Below, piece after piece: positions 33,654-41,946 of a stretch of DNA of 64,000 nucleotides; positions within the stretch are counted from its first letter, which is position 1, and each line of letters starts with the position of its first letter. This stretch comes from Curtobacterium sp. MCBD17_035 (GTDB lineage Bacteria > Actinomycetota > Actinomycetes > Actinomycetales > Microbacteriaceae): contig NZ_CP126279.1 of the NCBI RefSeq assembly GCF_003234815.2, positions 186,001 through 250,000 of the forward strand, read 5' to 3'. A program made the position numbers and the translations under genes. The notes under the pieces were generated by a model. It made no database searches. It saw only the letters and a program-made list of their open reading frames with translations, and was not told the origin of the DNA.

Positions 33654-35267
33654 ATGGACACGGGCGGGGGGACGGGCGCGACCTCCGACCCGCTCCACGC
33701 CGAGCGCTACCGCATCGCCGCGTCGCGCGACGCCCGCTTCGACGGCCAGTTCGTCACCGCCGTCCACTCGACGCGCATCTACTGCCGACCGAGCTGTCCC
33801 GCTCGCACACCGCGGAGCTCGGGCGTCACGTTCTACCCCACGAGTGCGGCCGCGCACCTCGCCGGGTACCGCGCGTGCAAGCGGTGCCTGCCCGAGGCGA
33901 GCCCCGGCAGCCCCGCGTGGAACGTGCGCGAGGACGTCGCCGCGCGCGCCATGCGCCTCGTGACGGACGGCGTGGTCGAGCGCGACGGAGTGCCGGCGCT
34001 CGCCGCACGCCTCGGGTACTCCCCGCGACACCTCACGCGGATCCTCGTGCAGGAGCTCGGCGCCGGGCCGAAGGCGCTGAGCCGCGCGCAGCGCGCCCAG
34101 CACGCCCGGACGCTGCTCACGACGTCGTCGCTGCCGGTCGCGGACGTCGCGTTCGCCGCCGGGTTCGGCAGCGTGCGGCAGTTCAACGACACCGTGCGCG
34201 AGGTCTTCGGGCTCACCCCGACCGCGCTGCGGGCGCGGAGTGGACGCGCGGCGCCGACGCCGGACGGGGCGCTCCGCGTCCACCTGCCCGCGCGACCGCC
34301 GTTCGACGCCCACGGCCTCTTCGCCTGGTTCGCCGCCCGCGCGCTGCCCGGCGTCGAGGTCGCGGCCACCGCCGCGGATCCCGGCGGCACCCGCTACGAG
34401 CGGGTCGTGCGACTGCCGGGAGGCCCGGCCTGGTTCGCCGCGACCCCCGCCGACCCGGGACCCTCCGGCCGCGGCACCGGCATCGACCTCGAGGTCCGGA
34501 TGACGACGCTGTCCGACCTCCCGACCCTCGTCGCGCGCGTCCGGTCCCTGTTCGACCTGGACGCGGACCCGGTCGCGGTGGACGCCCTGCTCGGAGTGGT
34601 CCCGGAGCTGGCGTCGTCGGTGGCCGCCGTGCCGGGCATCCGGGTGCCGGGGGCGCTCGACGCCGACGAGCTCGTCGTCCGGGCGGTCCTCGGGCAGCAG
34701 GTGCGCGTCGCCGCGGCGCGGACGGCGCTCGGTCGTGTGGTGGACGCCCTCGGAGAGCCGGTGCCCGACACCGTCGCGCCCGGGATGCGGATGTTCCCGA
34801 CGGCCGCCGTGCTCGCCGATGCCGTGGGGCGACAGCTCGTCGCCGATGCGGGAGCGGGGTCGGCGCCGCCGGGCGACGCGGAACGGGTCATCCGCGGTCC
34901 CCGAGCCCGTGTCGCGACGCTGCACCGGGTCGCGGCGGGGCTCGCCGACGGATCGCTCGTCGTGGACCGGGCCGCGACGCTGGACGACCTCCGCGCGCGA
35001 CTGCTCGCCGTGCCCGGGGTCGGGCCCTGGACCGCCGCGTACGTCGCGCTCCGGGTCCGGCACCACCCCGATCTCCTCCTCCCCAAGGACGTCGCCGTGC
35101 GGAACGGTGCACAGGCCCTCGGGATCCCCGACGACCCGCGCGGACTCTCCGTATGGTCGTCGGCACTCGCTCCCTGGCGGAGCTACCTGACCATGCACCT
35201 CTGGCGCGCTGCCGCACGCACCCCGCCGCACCAGGGGCATCGACCGAACGGAAGGCACATCCCATGA
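33654..35267 (+). CDS. Bifunctional Ada-type methyltransferase/regulator fused to AlkA DNA glycosylase
   Basis: A 537-residue alkylation-repair protein. The N-terminal Ada zinc domain has IYCRPSCPAR and CKRCLPE (Cys44, 48, 75, 78), which accept methyl groups from phosphotriesters. An AraC-type helix-turn-helix follows (about 90-190), with LGYSPRHLTRILVQELG and VADVAFAAGFGSVRQFND. The C-terminal AlkA domain carries VRAVLGQQVRVAAARTALG and GPWTAAYVALRVRHHPDLLL with its catalytic Asp region. CAGGCT at 33642-33647, six bases before the ATG, suggests a leaderless promoter. It overlaps the methyltransferase gene by four bases. Confidence 0.92.
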   Translation: MDTGGGTGATSDPLHAERYRIAASRDARFDGQFVTAVHSTRIYCRPSCPARTPRSSGVTFYPTSAAAHLAGYRACKRCLPEASPGSPAWNVREDVAARAMRLVTDGVVERDGVPALAARLGYSPRHLTRILVQELGAGPKALSRAQRAQHARTLLTTSSLPVADVAFAAGFGSVRQFNDTVREVFGLTPTALRARSGRAAPTPDGALRVHLPARPPFDAHGLFAWFAARALPGVEVAATAADPGGTRYERVVRLPGGPAWFAATPADPGPSGRGTGIDLEVRMTTLSDLPTLVARVRSLFDLDADPVAVDALLGVVPELASSVAAVPGIRVPGALDADELVVRAVLGQQVRVAAARTALGRVVDALGEPVPDTVAPGMRMFPTAAVLADAVGRQLVADAGAGSAPPGDAERVIRGPRARVATLHRVAAGLADGSLVVDRAATLDDLRARLLAVPGVGPWTAAYVALRVRHHPDLLLPKDVAVRNGAQALGIPDDPRGLSVWSSALAPWRSYLTMHLWRAAARTPPHQGHRPNGRHIP

Positions 35268-35899
35268 GCACCATCGACCGACGGCCCGAACCGGCCGCGT
35301 CGGAGTCGGCGTCCGTCGTACCGGACGCGGCGCCCCCGCTCCGGTCGTCCGACGCCGTCGTGGTCCCGCCCGAGCCTCGCGCGGCGACGACGGTCGCGCG
35401 CGTCGCCACCCTCGCGACGCCCGACGGTCCGTTCACCGTGCTCGAGGACGGCGACGGCACGGTCCTCGCGTCCGGGTGGACGGCGGAGGCCACCGAGGTC
35501 CTCGCCCGGCTGGCGGAGCGCCAGCGCCCGGTGGTCGTCGTGCCGGGTGCGGTGGCGTCGGCCACGGCGGTCCAGGCCTACTACGACGGCGACGTCGAAC
35601 CGGCCATGCAGGTGCGCGTCCGGCAGTTCGGCACGGAACTGTTCACCGAGGGCTGGCGGCAGCTCCGGCTCGTGCCGGCGGGCACCGTGCTCACGTACAC
35701 GCAGCTCGCCGCGGCCATGGGTCGTCCGGAGGCCGTGCGCGCCGCGGCGAGCGTCTGCGCCCGGAACGCACCAGCACTGTTCGTGCCCTGCCATCGGGTG
35801 CTCCGGAGCAACGGCGGCCTCGGGGGCTTCGCCTGGGGCGAGCACGTCAAACGGTCCCTGCTCGAGCGCGAGGCCGACCTCGCCGCGCGGACGGTCTGA
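35264..35899 (+). CDS. ogt: Methylated-DNA--protein-cysteine S-methyltransferase
   Basis: A 211-residue suicide methyltransferase that repairs O6-methylguanine. The active-site motif is VPCHRVLRSNGGLGGFAWG with acceptor Cys176, and the helix-turn-helix segment LTYTQLAAAMGRPEAVRAAA precedes it. An N-terminal Pro/Ala-rich extension of about 45 residues is longer than usual. The ATG at 35264 overlaps the stop of the Ada-AlkA gene, giving a two-gene alkylation-repair operon that Ada probably autoregulates. Confidence 0.92.
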   Translation: MSTIDRRPEPAASESASVVPDAAPPLRSSDAVVVPPEPRAATTVARVATLATPDGPFTVLEDGDGTVLASGWTAEATEVLARLAERQRPVVVVPGAVASATAVQAYYDGDVEPAMQVRVRQFGTELFTEGWRQLRLVPAGTVLTYTQLAAAMGRPEAVRAAASVCARNAPALFVPCHRVLRSNGGLGGFAWGEHVKRSLLEREADLAARTV

Positions 35900-35929
35900 C
35901 GACCGAGCTCGGATCGCGGCGGCCGAGAG

Positions 35930-35999
35930 GACGGACGGCCCGACCCCAGGGGGGCCGGGACGACGGACGGCCCGACCCCAAGAGGGGTCGGGCCGTCCG
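35930..35999. terminator. Bidirectional hairpin terminator with a duplicated arm
   Basis: CGGACGGCCCGACCCC (35964-35979) pairs with its complement at 35984-35999 around the loop AAGA. The 19-bp left arm region (35962-35980) is a direct repeat of 35930-35948. It lies between the convergent ogt and MetE-like genes. Confidence 0.8.
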
Positions 36000-36020
36000 G
36001 TCAGCGCGATGCGTGACGGC

Positions 36021-37247
36021 TCAGAACAGCTTCGCCGAGGCCCGTCGGGCGCCCTCGCCGAGCGACTCGAGCTTGGCGGCGGCGATCGAAGGGTGGACGC
36101 GGCCGCCCAGACCACAGTCGGTCCCGGCGATGACCCGCTCGCGGCCGACGAACTCGGCGAACCGCTCGATCCGCTGCGCGACCAGGTCCGGGTGCTCGAC
36201 GACGTTCGTGGCGTGGCCGACCACACCCGGGATGATCACCTTGCCGTCCGGCAGCTCGGTGTCCTCCCAGACGGTCCACTCGTGCTCGTGGCGGGCGTTC
36301 GCGGCCTCGAACGAGTAGGCGCTCGCGTCGATGTCGAGCATGAGGTCCACGATGTGACGTAGTTCGATGTCCGTCGTGTGGGGTCCGTGCCACGAGCCCC
36401 AGCACAGGTGGAACCGCACGCGCGAGGTGTCCAGGCCGCGGAGTGCGTGGTTGAGGGCCTCGACCCGGATCCGGGTGAACGCGCGGTAGTCCTCGACGCT
36501 CGGCTCGGGGTTGATCTGGTCCCAGTTCTCGGCGATCGAGGGGTCGTCGATCTGCAGCGAGAGCCCCGCGTCGAGGATGATCCGGTACTCCTCACGGAGA
36601 GCGTCGGCCCAGGCCCAGATGTGCTCTTCCTCGGTCGCGTAGTACTCGTTCGCGACGCGGGCACCGGAACCGGGCGAGAGCGCGGTGATGAACCCGTTGT
36701 CGACGCCGTTCGCCTCGAGCGCGTGCTTGAGGTTCGCGGCGTCGGTGCGGGCGGCCTCGTGGCCCGTGTAGACGATCGGCCCGGTCGTCGTGGGGAACGC
36801 GGTCGCGTTCTTGCCGACCCCGATCCCGCTCTCCGGGTCCTGGTAGGCGTCCCGGAAGGCGATCCAGTCCCGTCGGTCGGGGAACGAGGTCAGGCGGACG
36901 TGCCCCGGCTCCGAGCGGACGGGCTCCTGCGTGAAGATGTTCTCCTCGGTCAGGGACAGGCCGCTGACGCGCTGGAACGAGTAGCCCCACCACGCGCCGT
37001 AGTCGACCGAACTCGACATCGCCTTGCCGTACTCGCCGTCGCCGGGCTGGGTGATCCCGAGCCGGACCTGCCGGGCGACCACGTCGTCGACGGCGGCACT
37101 CGTCAGGGCGCGGACCTCGTCGGTGGTCTGCAGGGTGAACCCGTCCTCGGCGAGCGGTCGCGCGGCGTTCGCGGCGATGAGCTCGGGGGTACGGGGAAGG
37201 GAACCGGCCGTGGTGGCCTGGATGTGTGTGGTGTTCTCGAATGACAT
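36021..37247 (-). CDS. MetE-type cobalamin-independent methionine synthase II family protein
   Basis: A 408-residue single-domain protein matching the C-terminal barrel of MetE, or the related uroporphyrinogen-decarboxylase-like methyltransferases. Likely zinc ligands are in FHLCWGSWHGPHTTD and GTDCGLGG. LQIDDPSIAENWD and SYSFEAANARHEHEW are typical of this stand-alone family. Members transfer thiol-bound methyl or alkyl groups; the acceptor is unknown and true methionine synthesis is not assured. The ATG at 37247 follows GAGGAG. A long upstream gap could hold a control element. Confidence 0.85.
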   Translation of the reverse strand: MSFENTTHIQATTAGSLPRTPELIAANAARPLAEDGFTLQTTDEVRALTSAAVDDVVARQVRLGITQPGDGEYGKAMSSSVDYGAWWGYSFQRVSGLSLTEENIFTQEPVRSEPGHVRLTSFPDRRDWIAFRDAYQDPESGIGVGKNATAFPTTTGPIVYTGHEAARTDAANLKHALEANGVDNGFITALSPGSGARVANEYYATEEEHIWAWADALREEYRIILDAGLSLQIDDPSIAENWDQINPEPSVEDYRAFTRIRVEALNHALRGLDTSRVRFHLCWGSWHGPHTTDIELRHIVDLMLDIDASAYSFEAANARHEHEWTVWEDTELPDGKVIIPGVVGHATNVVEHPDLVAQRIERFAEFVGRERVIAGTDCGLGGRVHPSIAAAKLESLGEGARRASAKLF

Positions 37248-37772
37248 GCGTGCGCTCCTCGGGGACGGAGTCGTCGTGCGACTCCCTCGGGCAGTGGGAC
37301 GTCGCAGGCGTGCGCGGCGGCCGTCCACGACGGGAGCGGTCGACGCCGCGCGCGAGGCTTCGCGTGGTGCGCTGCGTGGAGGCAAGCGTGCCACGGGTCC
37401 GGCCCCGCATGGCATCTGTTACGCCACGCGACGGACGCGATCGCCGACGCCACCCGAACTGGGGTCAAGCGCGATCCCATCGGTCCGCGGACCCGCATCG
37501 AAGGCATGGCGAGAAGCGCCCGGCGCTCGGCGTCGGGGAGCCCCCAGGGCCGAGGGCGCACCCGTTCGGGTCGGGTCGCCGTCGCCTCGGGGCCGGTCCG
37601 TTCGGGTGACCGGCCCCGGGGGCTTCGTCCGGACGACGGCTCCGCTCCGTGCCGGAGGCGTGACGACCACCCCTGGTTGCGGGTGATGACGCGTCGGGAG
37701 CGCGCTGACAGAATCGGGAGTGCCTTCCCCGGAAGCGCCCCAACCACGCGCCATCCCGTCCAGAGGACCTCC
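37248..37772. other. 525-bp intergenic region between divergent genes
   Basis: No convincing gene is present. A 10-bp hairpin (GGGGCCGGTC at 37589-37598 with 37608-37617, 9-nt loop) is visible. The side upstream of the MetE-like gene could carry a long leader, but I could not match it to a known riboswitch. GAGGACC before 37773 is the ribosome site of the hydrolase gene. Confidence 0.4.
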
Positions 37773-38597
37773 ATGCACGTCGAACCCGCTGAGCGCACCG
37801 TCGTCTCCGCGGACGGCACCGCGATCGCGACGTCCACCACGGGCAGCGGGCCGGCGCTCGTGCTCGTCGCCGGGCCGTTCGACCACCGCGCCTTCGGGGC
37901 CCTCACCGAGACCGCCACGGCCCTCGCCGAGCACTTCACCGTCACCTGGTACGACCGCCGTGGCAGGGGTGAGAGCGGTGGCGGGCTGGCCGAGGCGCAG
38001 CGCGAGGTCGAGGACCTCGAGGCCGTCATCGCCGCTGCGGGCGGGCGACCGTCCGTCGTGGGCCTCTGTGCCGGGGCCGGGTTGGTCCTCCTGGCCGCCG
38101 CGGGCGGAGCGCCGATCGAGCGAGCGGTCGCCTGGGAGCCGCCGTACCGCGCGTCGGTCGATCCGCGGTTCCCGGACCCCGAGCGCATCACGGCCCTCGT
38201 CCGTGGCGGTCGTGCCGCGGCAGCGGTGCGGTTCTTCCTGCGTCGGGTGCTCGGCACGCCCTGGCTCGCGCCCGTCGTCCTGCGGATGCAGCGCCCGGCG
38301 TGGGCCGGTCTGCTCACCGGTGCCGCGACCCTCCCGAACGACGTCCACGTCATGACCGGGTTCGCCCTGCCGACCGAGGTCCTCGCCCGCATCACGACGC
38401 CCGTGCTCGTCATGACCGGCGGATCGAGCCCCGACTGGCTCAAGCTCGCGGCCCACGCGGCGGTCGAGGCCGTGCCGGGGTCGGAGCACACCGTGCTGCA
38501 GGACCAGGCGCACGTCGTCAACGGTGCCGCGCTGGCCGAGGGCGTCGTCCCGTTCCTCCTGCGGGAGCGGGTGGAGGAGCCCGACCCGCTCGGCTGA
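37773..38597 (+). CDS. Alpha/beta hydrolase with cysteine at the nucleophile elbow
   Basis: A 274-residue alpha/beta-hydrolase-fold protein. The strand before the nucleophile elbow reads VVGLCAGAG, so Cys99 stands where most members have Ser. TWYDRRGRGESGG precedes it, and the likely His is in VLQDQAHVVNGAALA near the C-terminus. Cys nucleophiles are known in dienelactone hydrolases, but otherwise the sequence follows the Ser-type proline-iminopeptidase-like subfamily. It may be a thiol hydrolase or a non-enzymatic homologue. The ATG at 37773 follows AGAGGA. Confidence 0.82.
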   Translation: MHVEPAERTVVSADGTAIATSTTGSGPALVLVAGPFDHRAFGALTETATALAEHFTVTWYDRRGRGESGGGLAEAQREVEDLEAVIAAAGGRPSVVGLCAGAGLVLLAAAGGAPIERAVAWEPPYRASVDPRFPDPERITALVRGGRAAAAVRFFLRRVLGTPWLAPVVLRMQRPAWAGLLTGAATLPNDVHVMTGFALPTEVLARITTPVLVMTGGSSPDWLKLAAHAAVEAVPGSEHTVLQDQAHVVNGAALAEGVVPFLLRERVEEPDPLG

Positions 38598-38671
38598 CCT
38601 CGGTCGGCGCGTCACCACGGAGCGCGTCGGTCCGCGTCCGTCCCTCGGCGTTCGCCTGGGAGGATGGACGG

Positions 38672-39547
38672 ATGACGACCCCTCCGCGCCTCGGTCTGCT
38701 CCTCGACGTCGACGGTCCGATCGCCAGTCCGGTGTCGCGGACGATCGCCATCCCGTCCATCGTCGAGGACCTCGTGGCACTGGCGGCCCAGGGGATCCCG
38801 GTCGTGTTCAACACCGGGCGCAGCGACGCGTTCATCCGCGAGCAGGTCGTCGGGCCGTTGCTCGCCGGTGGTCTCGCGTCCGGTGGTCGGGTGCACGCCG
38901 TGTGCGAGAAGGGCGCGGTCTGGTGCTCGATCGACCCGCGGTTCGACGGCGGGATGAGCGCGATCGAGGTCGCCGAGGACCTCGCGCTCCCGGTGGACTT
39001 CGCCGACGAGATGCGCGCCCTCGTCGCCGACACCTTCGCCGACGTCGTGTTCTACGACGAGACGAAGCGGGCGATGGTCTCGATCGAGCAGCGGGTCGAC
39101 GTCCCGAGTGCGACGTTCCTGGCCCGGCAGCCCGACCTCGACGCCCGCGCGATGGACGCCCTCGTCCGCCGCGGGTACGGGGTGCGGCGCCTCGACGACG
39201 TCCGCGCGGCCGACGACGGCAGCGTCACCTGGCGCATCGACCCGACGATCATCTCCACCGACATCGAGTCCGCCCGCACCGGCAAGGACATGGGAGCGGA
39301 GCGTGCGCTCGAGCTCCTGGCCGACGACGGCGCCCTGCCCGCGACCTGGCGCACGGTCGGTGACTCCCGGAGCGACTACGCCATGGCGGACTGGCTACAC
39401 GAGCACGGGTACGACGTCGCGCACGTGGACGTCCGCCCGGCTGACGGTGTGCCCGAGACCCCGTACCCGGTCCTCACCGCGCCCGACGGTGTCATCCACG
39501 ACGCGGCGGGAGCCCGGTTCCTGCGCACCTGGGTCACGGCCCCCTGA
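38672..39547 (+). CDS. HAD-superfamily hydrolase
   Basis: A 291-residue HAD protein of the Cof/sucrose-phosphatase-like type. It opens with GLLLDVDGPIASP (nucleophile Asp), has VVFNTGRSDAFIREQV as motif II, SARTGKDMGAERALELL as the Lys segment and TVGDSRSDYAMADWL as motif IV. The large central cap suits sugar phosphates such as trehalose or sucrose phosphates, but the substrate is not determinable. The ATG at 38672 follows GGGAGGATGG. It converges with the DUF4184 gene, leaving 13 bp between stops. Confidence 0.83.
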   Translation: MTTPPRLGLLLDVDGPIASPVSRTIAIPSIVEDLVALAAQGIPVVFNTGRSDAFIREQVVGPLLAGGLASGGRVHAVCEKGAVWCSIDPRFDGGMSAIEVAEDLALPVDFADEMRALVADTFADVVFYDETKRAMVSIEQRVDVPSATFLARQPDLDARAMDALVRRGYGVRRLDDVRAADDGSVTWRIDPTIISTDIESARTGKDMGAERALELLADDGALPATWRTVGDSRSDYAMADWLHEHGYDVAHVDVRPADGVPETPYPVLTAPDGVIHDAAGARFLRTWVTAP

Positions 39548-39560
39548 CGAGTCCGCCCGG

Positions 39561-40370
39561 TCACCGGCCGCGGGGCACGACCCGATCCGGCGCCCGTCCC
39601 ACGCGCACCAGCGTGAGGCCGACGGCCGTCAGGACGAGCAGCACCGCGCACACCCGCACGGCCAGGATCGCCGCCCAGCCGAGCACGCCCTCCGCGCTCG
39701 ATCCGACCAGGAGGAGCGGGGCAGCTCCGACGATCGTCACCAGCCCCGCGACCGCCAGCAGTGCGACGCGCAGGCCGCGCGCGACCCCCGCGGGCAGGCG
39801 CCGGGGACGCGGCACCGTGGGCGTCCGGCGCAACCAGAGCACGAACGCGACGGCGAGCACGAGCATCCCGCCCACCGAACACGCGTTCTGCACCAGGTCG
39901 TACACGGCATGGCCGTGGATCGACGCACGGAGGACCGCGATCCGCGCGACCGACCACCCGTGCCGGTGCGTGAACGAGTCCCACGCGACGTGGCTGTAGA
40001 CGCCGGCGATCACGGTGGCGAGCACCAGCGCCAGCCGACCCACCCGCGCGGCGGGCGTCCGGGACCGGAAGGCGGACCACGCACTCGTCGGGTCGTCCCA
40101 GGACGCGGGCAGTCGGTCGTGCACCGACCGGGGTTGGATCGCGGTGAACGCCCACCGGAGCCCGAAGGTCCACGCGGCCAGGGCGATGAGTGCGACCGGC
40201 GTGGACACCGTCAGCGCGCCGAGTGCCGAGTGCGTCACCCCGTACGCGGGCAGCTCCGGGACGAAGAGCACCGCGTCCGGTGCCATGGCACCGACGGCGA
40301 GGGCTGCTGCGGGAACCCGGGTCCCGCGGAACGGCAGCGCCACGATCGTGTGGCTGACGGTGAACGGCAT
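39561..40370 (-). CDS. DUF4184 family membrane protein
   Basis: A 269-residue integral membrane protein with about six predicted helices. The opening MPFTVSHTIVALPF and the motif AGVYSHVAWDSFTHRHGW, with several His and Asp, recall DUF4184 and YdjM-like metal-dependent membrane hydrolases. The function is unknown. The His-rich loop could bind metal at the membrane surface. The ATG at 40370 is the obvious family start. The gene is divergent from the lipoprotein gene at 40527. Confidence 0.8.
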   Translation of the reverse strand: MPFTVSHTIVALPFRGTRVPAAALAVGAMAPDAVLFVPELPAYGVTHSALGALTVSTPVALIALAAWTFGLRWAFTAIQPRSVHDRLPASWDDPTSAWSAFRSRTPAARVGRLALVLATVIAGVYSHVAWDSFTHRHGWSVARIAVLRASIHGHAVYDLVQNACSVGGMLVLAVAFVLWLRRTPTVPRPRRLPAGVARGLRVALLAVAGLVTIVGAAPLLLVGSSAEGVLGWAAILAVRVCAVLLVLTAVGLTLVRVGRAPDRVVPRGR

Positions 40371-40513
40371 GCGCGGATGATGGCACACCGGCACCAGGAG
40401 GAACCGGGCCGAGGTTGCGCGACACCCGTGGATCAGCCGCGGCGTCGATCCGTCGGGGGACAGACACGCTGAGCGGACTCCCGGAAATGGGAGCCCGGGC
40501 AGGAGCGCGCGGG

Positions 40514-40519
40514 TACGGT
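40514..40519 (+). promoter_or_regulatory. Leaderless promoter -10 (TACGGT) of the lipoprotein gene
   Basis: TACGGT ends seven bases before the ATG at 40527, so the transcript should begin at or next to the start codon. The same hexamer is used at 16189-16194 and, on the minus strand, at 33502-33507. Confidence 0.55.
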
Positions 40520-40526
40520 CCGGGCC

Positions 40527-41045
40527 ATGAGGACCACGAAGATCACGAGCGCGGCCATCGTGGCCGTCGCGTCTGCACTCCTGCTCACCGGCTGTCACAC
40601 CGCGGGCACCGGGGGCGCGCAGAACCAGGATCCCGTCGGCAAGGTCCCCGGCTCCCAGCAGCAGCAGACGAACCCCGCGCAGCGCAACGGGTCGAAGTGC
40701 CCCGTCGCGAACGTCGATGTCGTCGAGCAGATCAACCACGCGCTCGGCACCCACGACGACATCGACTTCGCCGACACGTGGAAGACCACGGGGGGCTGGT
40801 ACATCGGTGCCTCGGTGGCACCGACGAACGGCCAGGACGACCCGAACGAGGACGAGGTCGCCGTCTGGGTGACGACGAAGAACCCGACCATGGCGAAGGG
40901 GCAGACGTTCGACGGCACGATCTACGCCGTGAACGCCGCGGCGCGCAACGGCTCGTCGTCGCCGAACGCACCCGCGGGCTTCACCGCGTCGTCGTCCGAC
41001 GCGAAGACCGTGATCAGCTGCATCGTCGAGGACATCGACCACTGA
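40527..41045 (+). CDS. Hypothetical lipoprotein
   Basis: A 172-residue predicted lipoprotein with signal peptide and lipobox LLTGC (Cys23). A Gln/Gly-rich linker (about residues 25-55) is followed by a small globular domain containing two further Cys, KCPVANVDV and ISCIVEDID, that could form a disulfide. I do not recognise the family. Leaderless expression is suggested by the adjacent -10. It is convergent with the nei-like gene. Confidence 0.75.
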   Translation: MRTTKITSAAIVAVASALLLTGCHTAGTGGAQNQDPVGKVPGSQQQQTNPAQRNGSKCPVANVDVVEQINHALGTHDDIDFADTWKTTGGWYIGASVAPTNGQDDPNEDEVAVWVTTKNPTMAKGQTFDGTIYAVNAAARNGSSSPNAPAGFTASSSDAKTVISCIVEDIDH

Positions 41046-41073
41046 TCCACGCGGGTCCGCCCGCGCATCGACT

Positions 41074-41158
41074 CTGAGCGCCGCGGCCGGCCACGAGCCC
41101 CGCGGCGCTCAGTGCTGTCCGCGGCGCTCGGTGCTGTCTGCGGCGCTCGCCATTGTCC
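41074..41158. repeat. Hairpin followed by three 19-bp tandem repeats, convergent gap
   Basis: CTGAGCGCCGCGG (41074-41086) pairs with 41100-41112 as a 13-bp stem. Its right arm is the first of three tandem 19-bp units starting at 41102, 41121 and 41140, each beginning GCGGCGCTC. It looks like a terminator whose arm was amplified. Confidence 0.75.
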
Positions 41159-41166
41159 GGGGGGCT

Positions 41167-41946
41167 TCAGTGCTGACACCGCGGACACCAGTAGGTGTCC
41201 CGCAGCGACAGCGCGTCCTCCCCGAGCGTGCCGTACCGGATCCGCGTGCCGCAGCGGAGGCACGGCTTGCCGTCGCGCCCGTAGACCCAGAATCGCTGCC
41301 CCGGCCGGGTGTTCCCCGTCGTGACGCGGTTGGAGCGGTCGCGGTTCGCCACGATGAGCCGTTCCGCGAGCGCGACCATGCGCGTCGGGTCACGCACCTC
41401 GCCGACGGGCCGCGTCGGCAGCACCCCGCGGAGGAAGCACAACTCGTTCCGGTAGACGTTGCCGAGCCCGGCCATGACCCGCTGGTCGAGCAGCGCGAGG
41501 CCGATCGGGCGGGCGGGGTCCGCGACGAGGTTCGCCTCGGCGCGCGCCGGGTCCCAGTCCGGCCCGAGCAGGTCCGGGCCGAGGTGCCCGACGACCGTGT
41601 CCTCGTGCTCGCGGGGGACGATCTCGAGCACGCCGAGGGTGAACCCCACGGTGGAGACGCCCTCGGCGTCGAGGACGGCACGTGCCTGATGTGCAGGGCG
41701 CCGCCAACGGTCACCCGGCGCGTAGACGTCCCACCGGCCCTCCATCTTGAGGTGCGAGTGGACGGTGACGTCGCCGATGCGGTGCAGGATGTGCTTGCCG
41801 CGCGGGACGACCTCGTCGACCACGCGCCCGGTCAGGTCGACGGTCGCGAACGCCGGTACCCGGAAGTCGGTGCGCGTCAGGACCTTGCCGGCCAGGGCCG
41901 CGTGCAGCTTGTGGGCCGCGCGGTAGACGGTGTCGCCCTCAGGCAC
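41167..41946 (-). CDS. nei: Fpg/Nei-family DNA glycosylase (endonuclease VIII-like)
   Basis: A 259-residue base-excision-repair glycosylase/AP lyase. After removal of the initiator the protein begins PEGDTVYRAAHKL, with the catalytic Pro and Glu. VVPRGKHILHRIGD carries the conserved Lys, the H2TH region includes MAGLGNVYRNELCFLRG, and a C-terminal zinc finger has CLRCGTRIRYG and YWCPRCQH. The PEGDTV start is of Nei rather than Fpg type. The GTG at 41946 overlaps the end of the lhr gene by 8 bp, so both repair genes are co-transcribed. Confidence 0.9.
   Translation of the reverse strand: MPEGDTVYRAAHKLHAALAGKVLTRTDFRVPAFATVDLTGRVVDEVVPRGKHILHRIGDVTVHSHLKMEGRWDVYAPGDRWRRPAHQARAVLDAEGVSTVGFTLGVLEIVPREHEDTVVGHLGPDLLGPDWDPARAEANLVADPARPIGLALLDQRVMAGLGNVYRNELCFLRGVLPTRPVGEVRDPTRMVALAERLIVANRDRSNRVTTGNTRPGQRFWVYGRDGKPCLRCGTRIRYGTLGEDALSLRDTYWCPRCQH

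Noticed and set aside
32066..35899. Single plus-strand open frame of almost 1280 codons across the PfpI, MOSC and Ada-AlkA genes
   Set aside because: Only its last 211 codons (ogt) look like protein; the rest is Arg/Gly/Pro-rich shadow of overlapping genes in other frames.
37248..37270. SAH-riboswitch-like CCGAGGAGCGC upstream of the MetE-like gene
   Set aside because: The match is only the ribosome-binding stretch next to the start codon, with no pairing partners in the right order.
41102..41158. CRISPR-like array
   Set aside because: The 19-bp units are contiguous with no spacers and are too short; they are tandem repeats linked to a hairpin.
41939..41946. Frameshift or gene fusion between lhr and nei
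   Set aside because: Both reading frames are intact; the 8-bp overlap is an ordinary coupled start.
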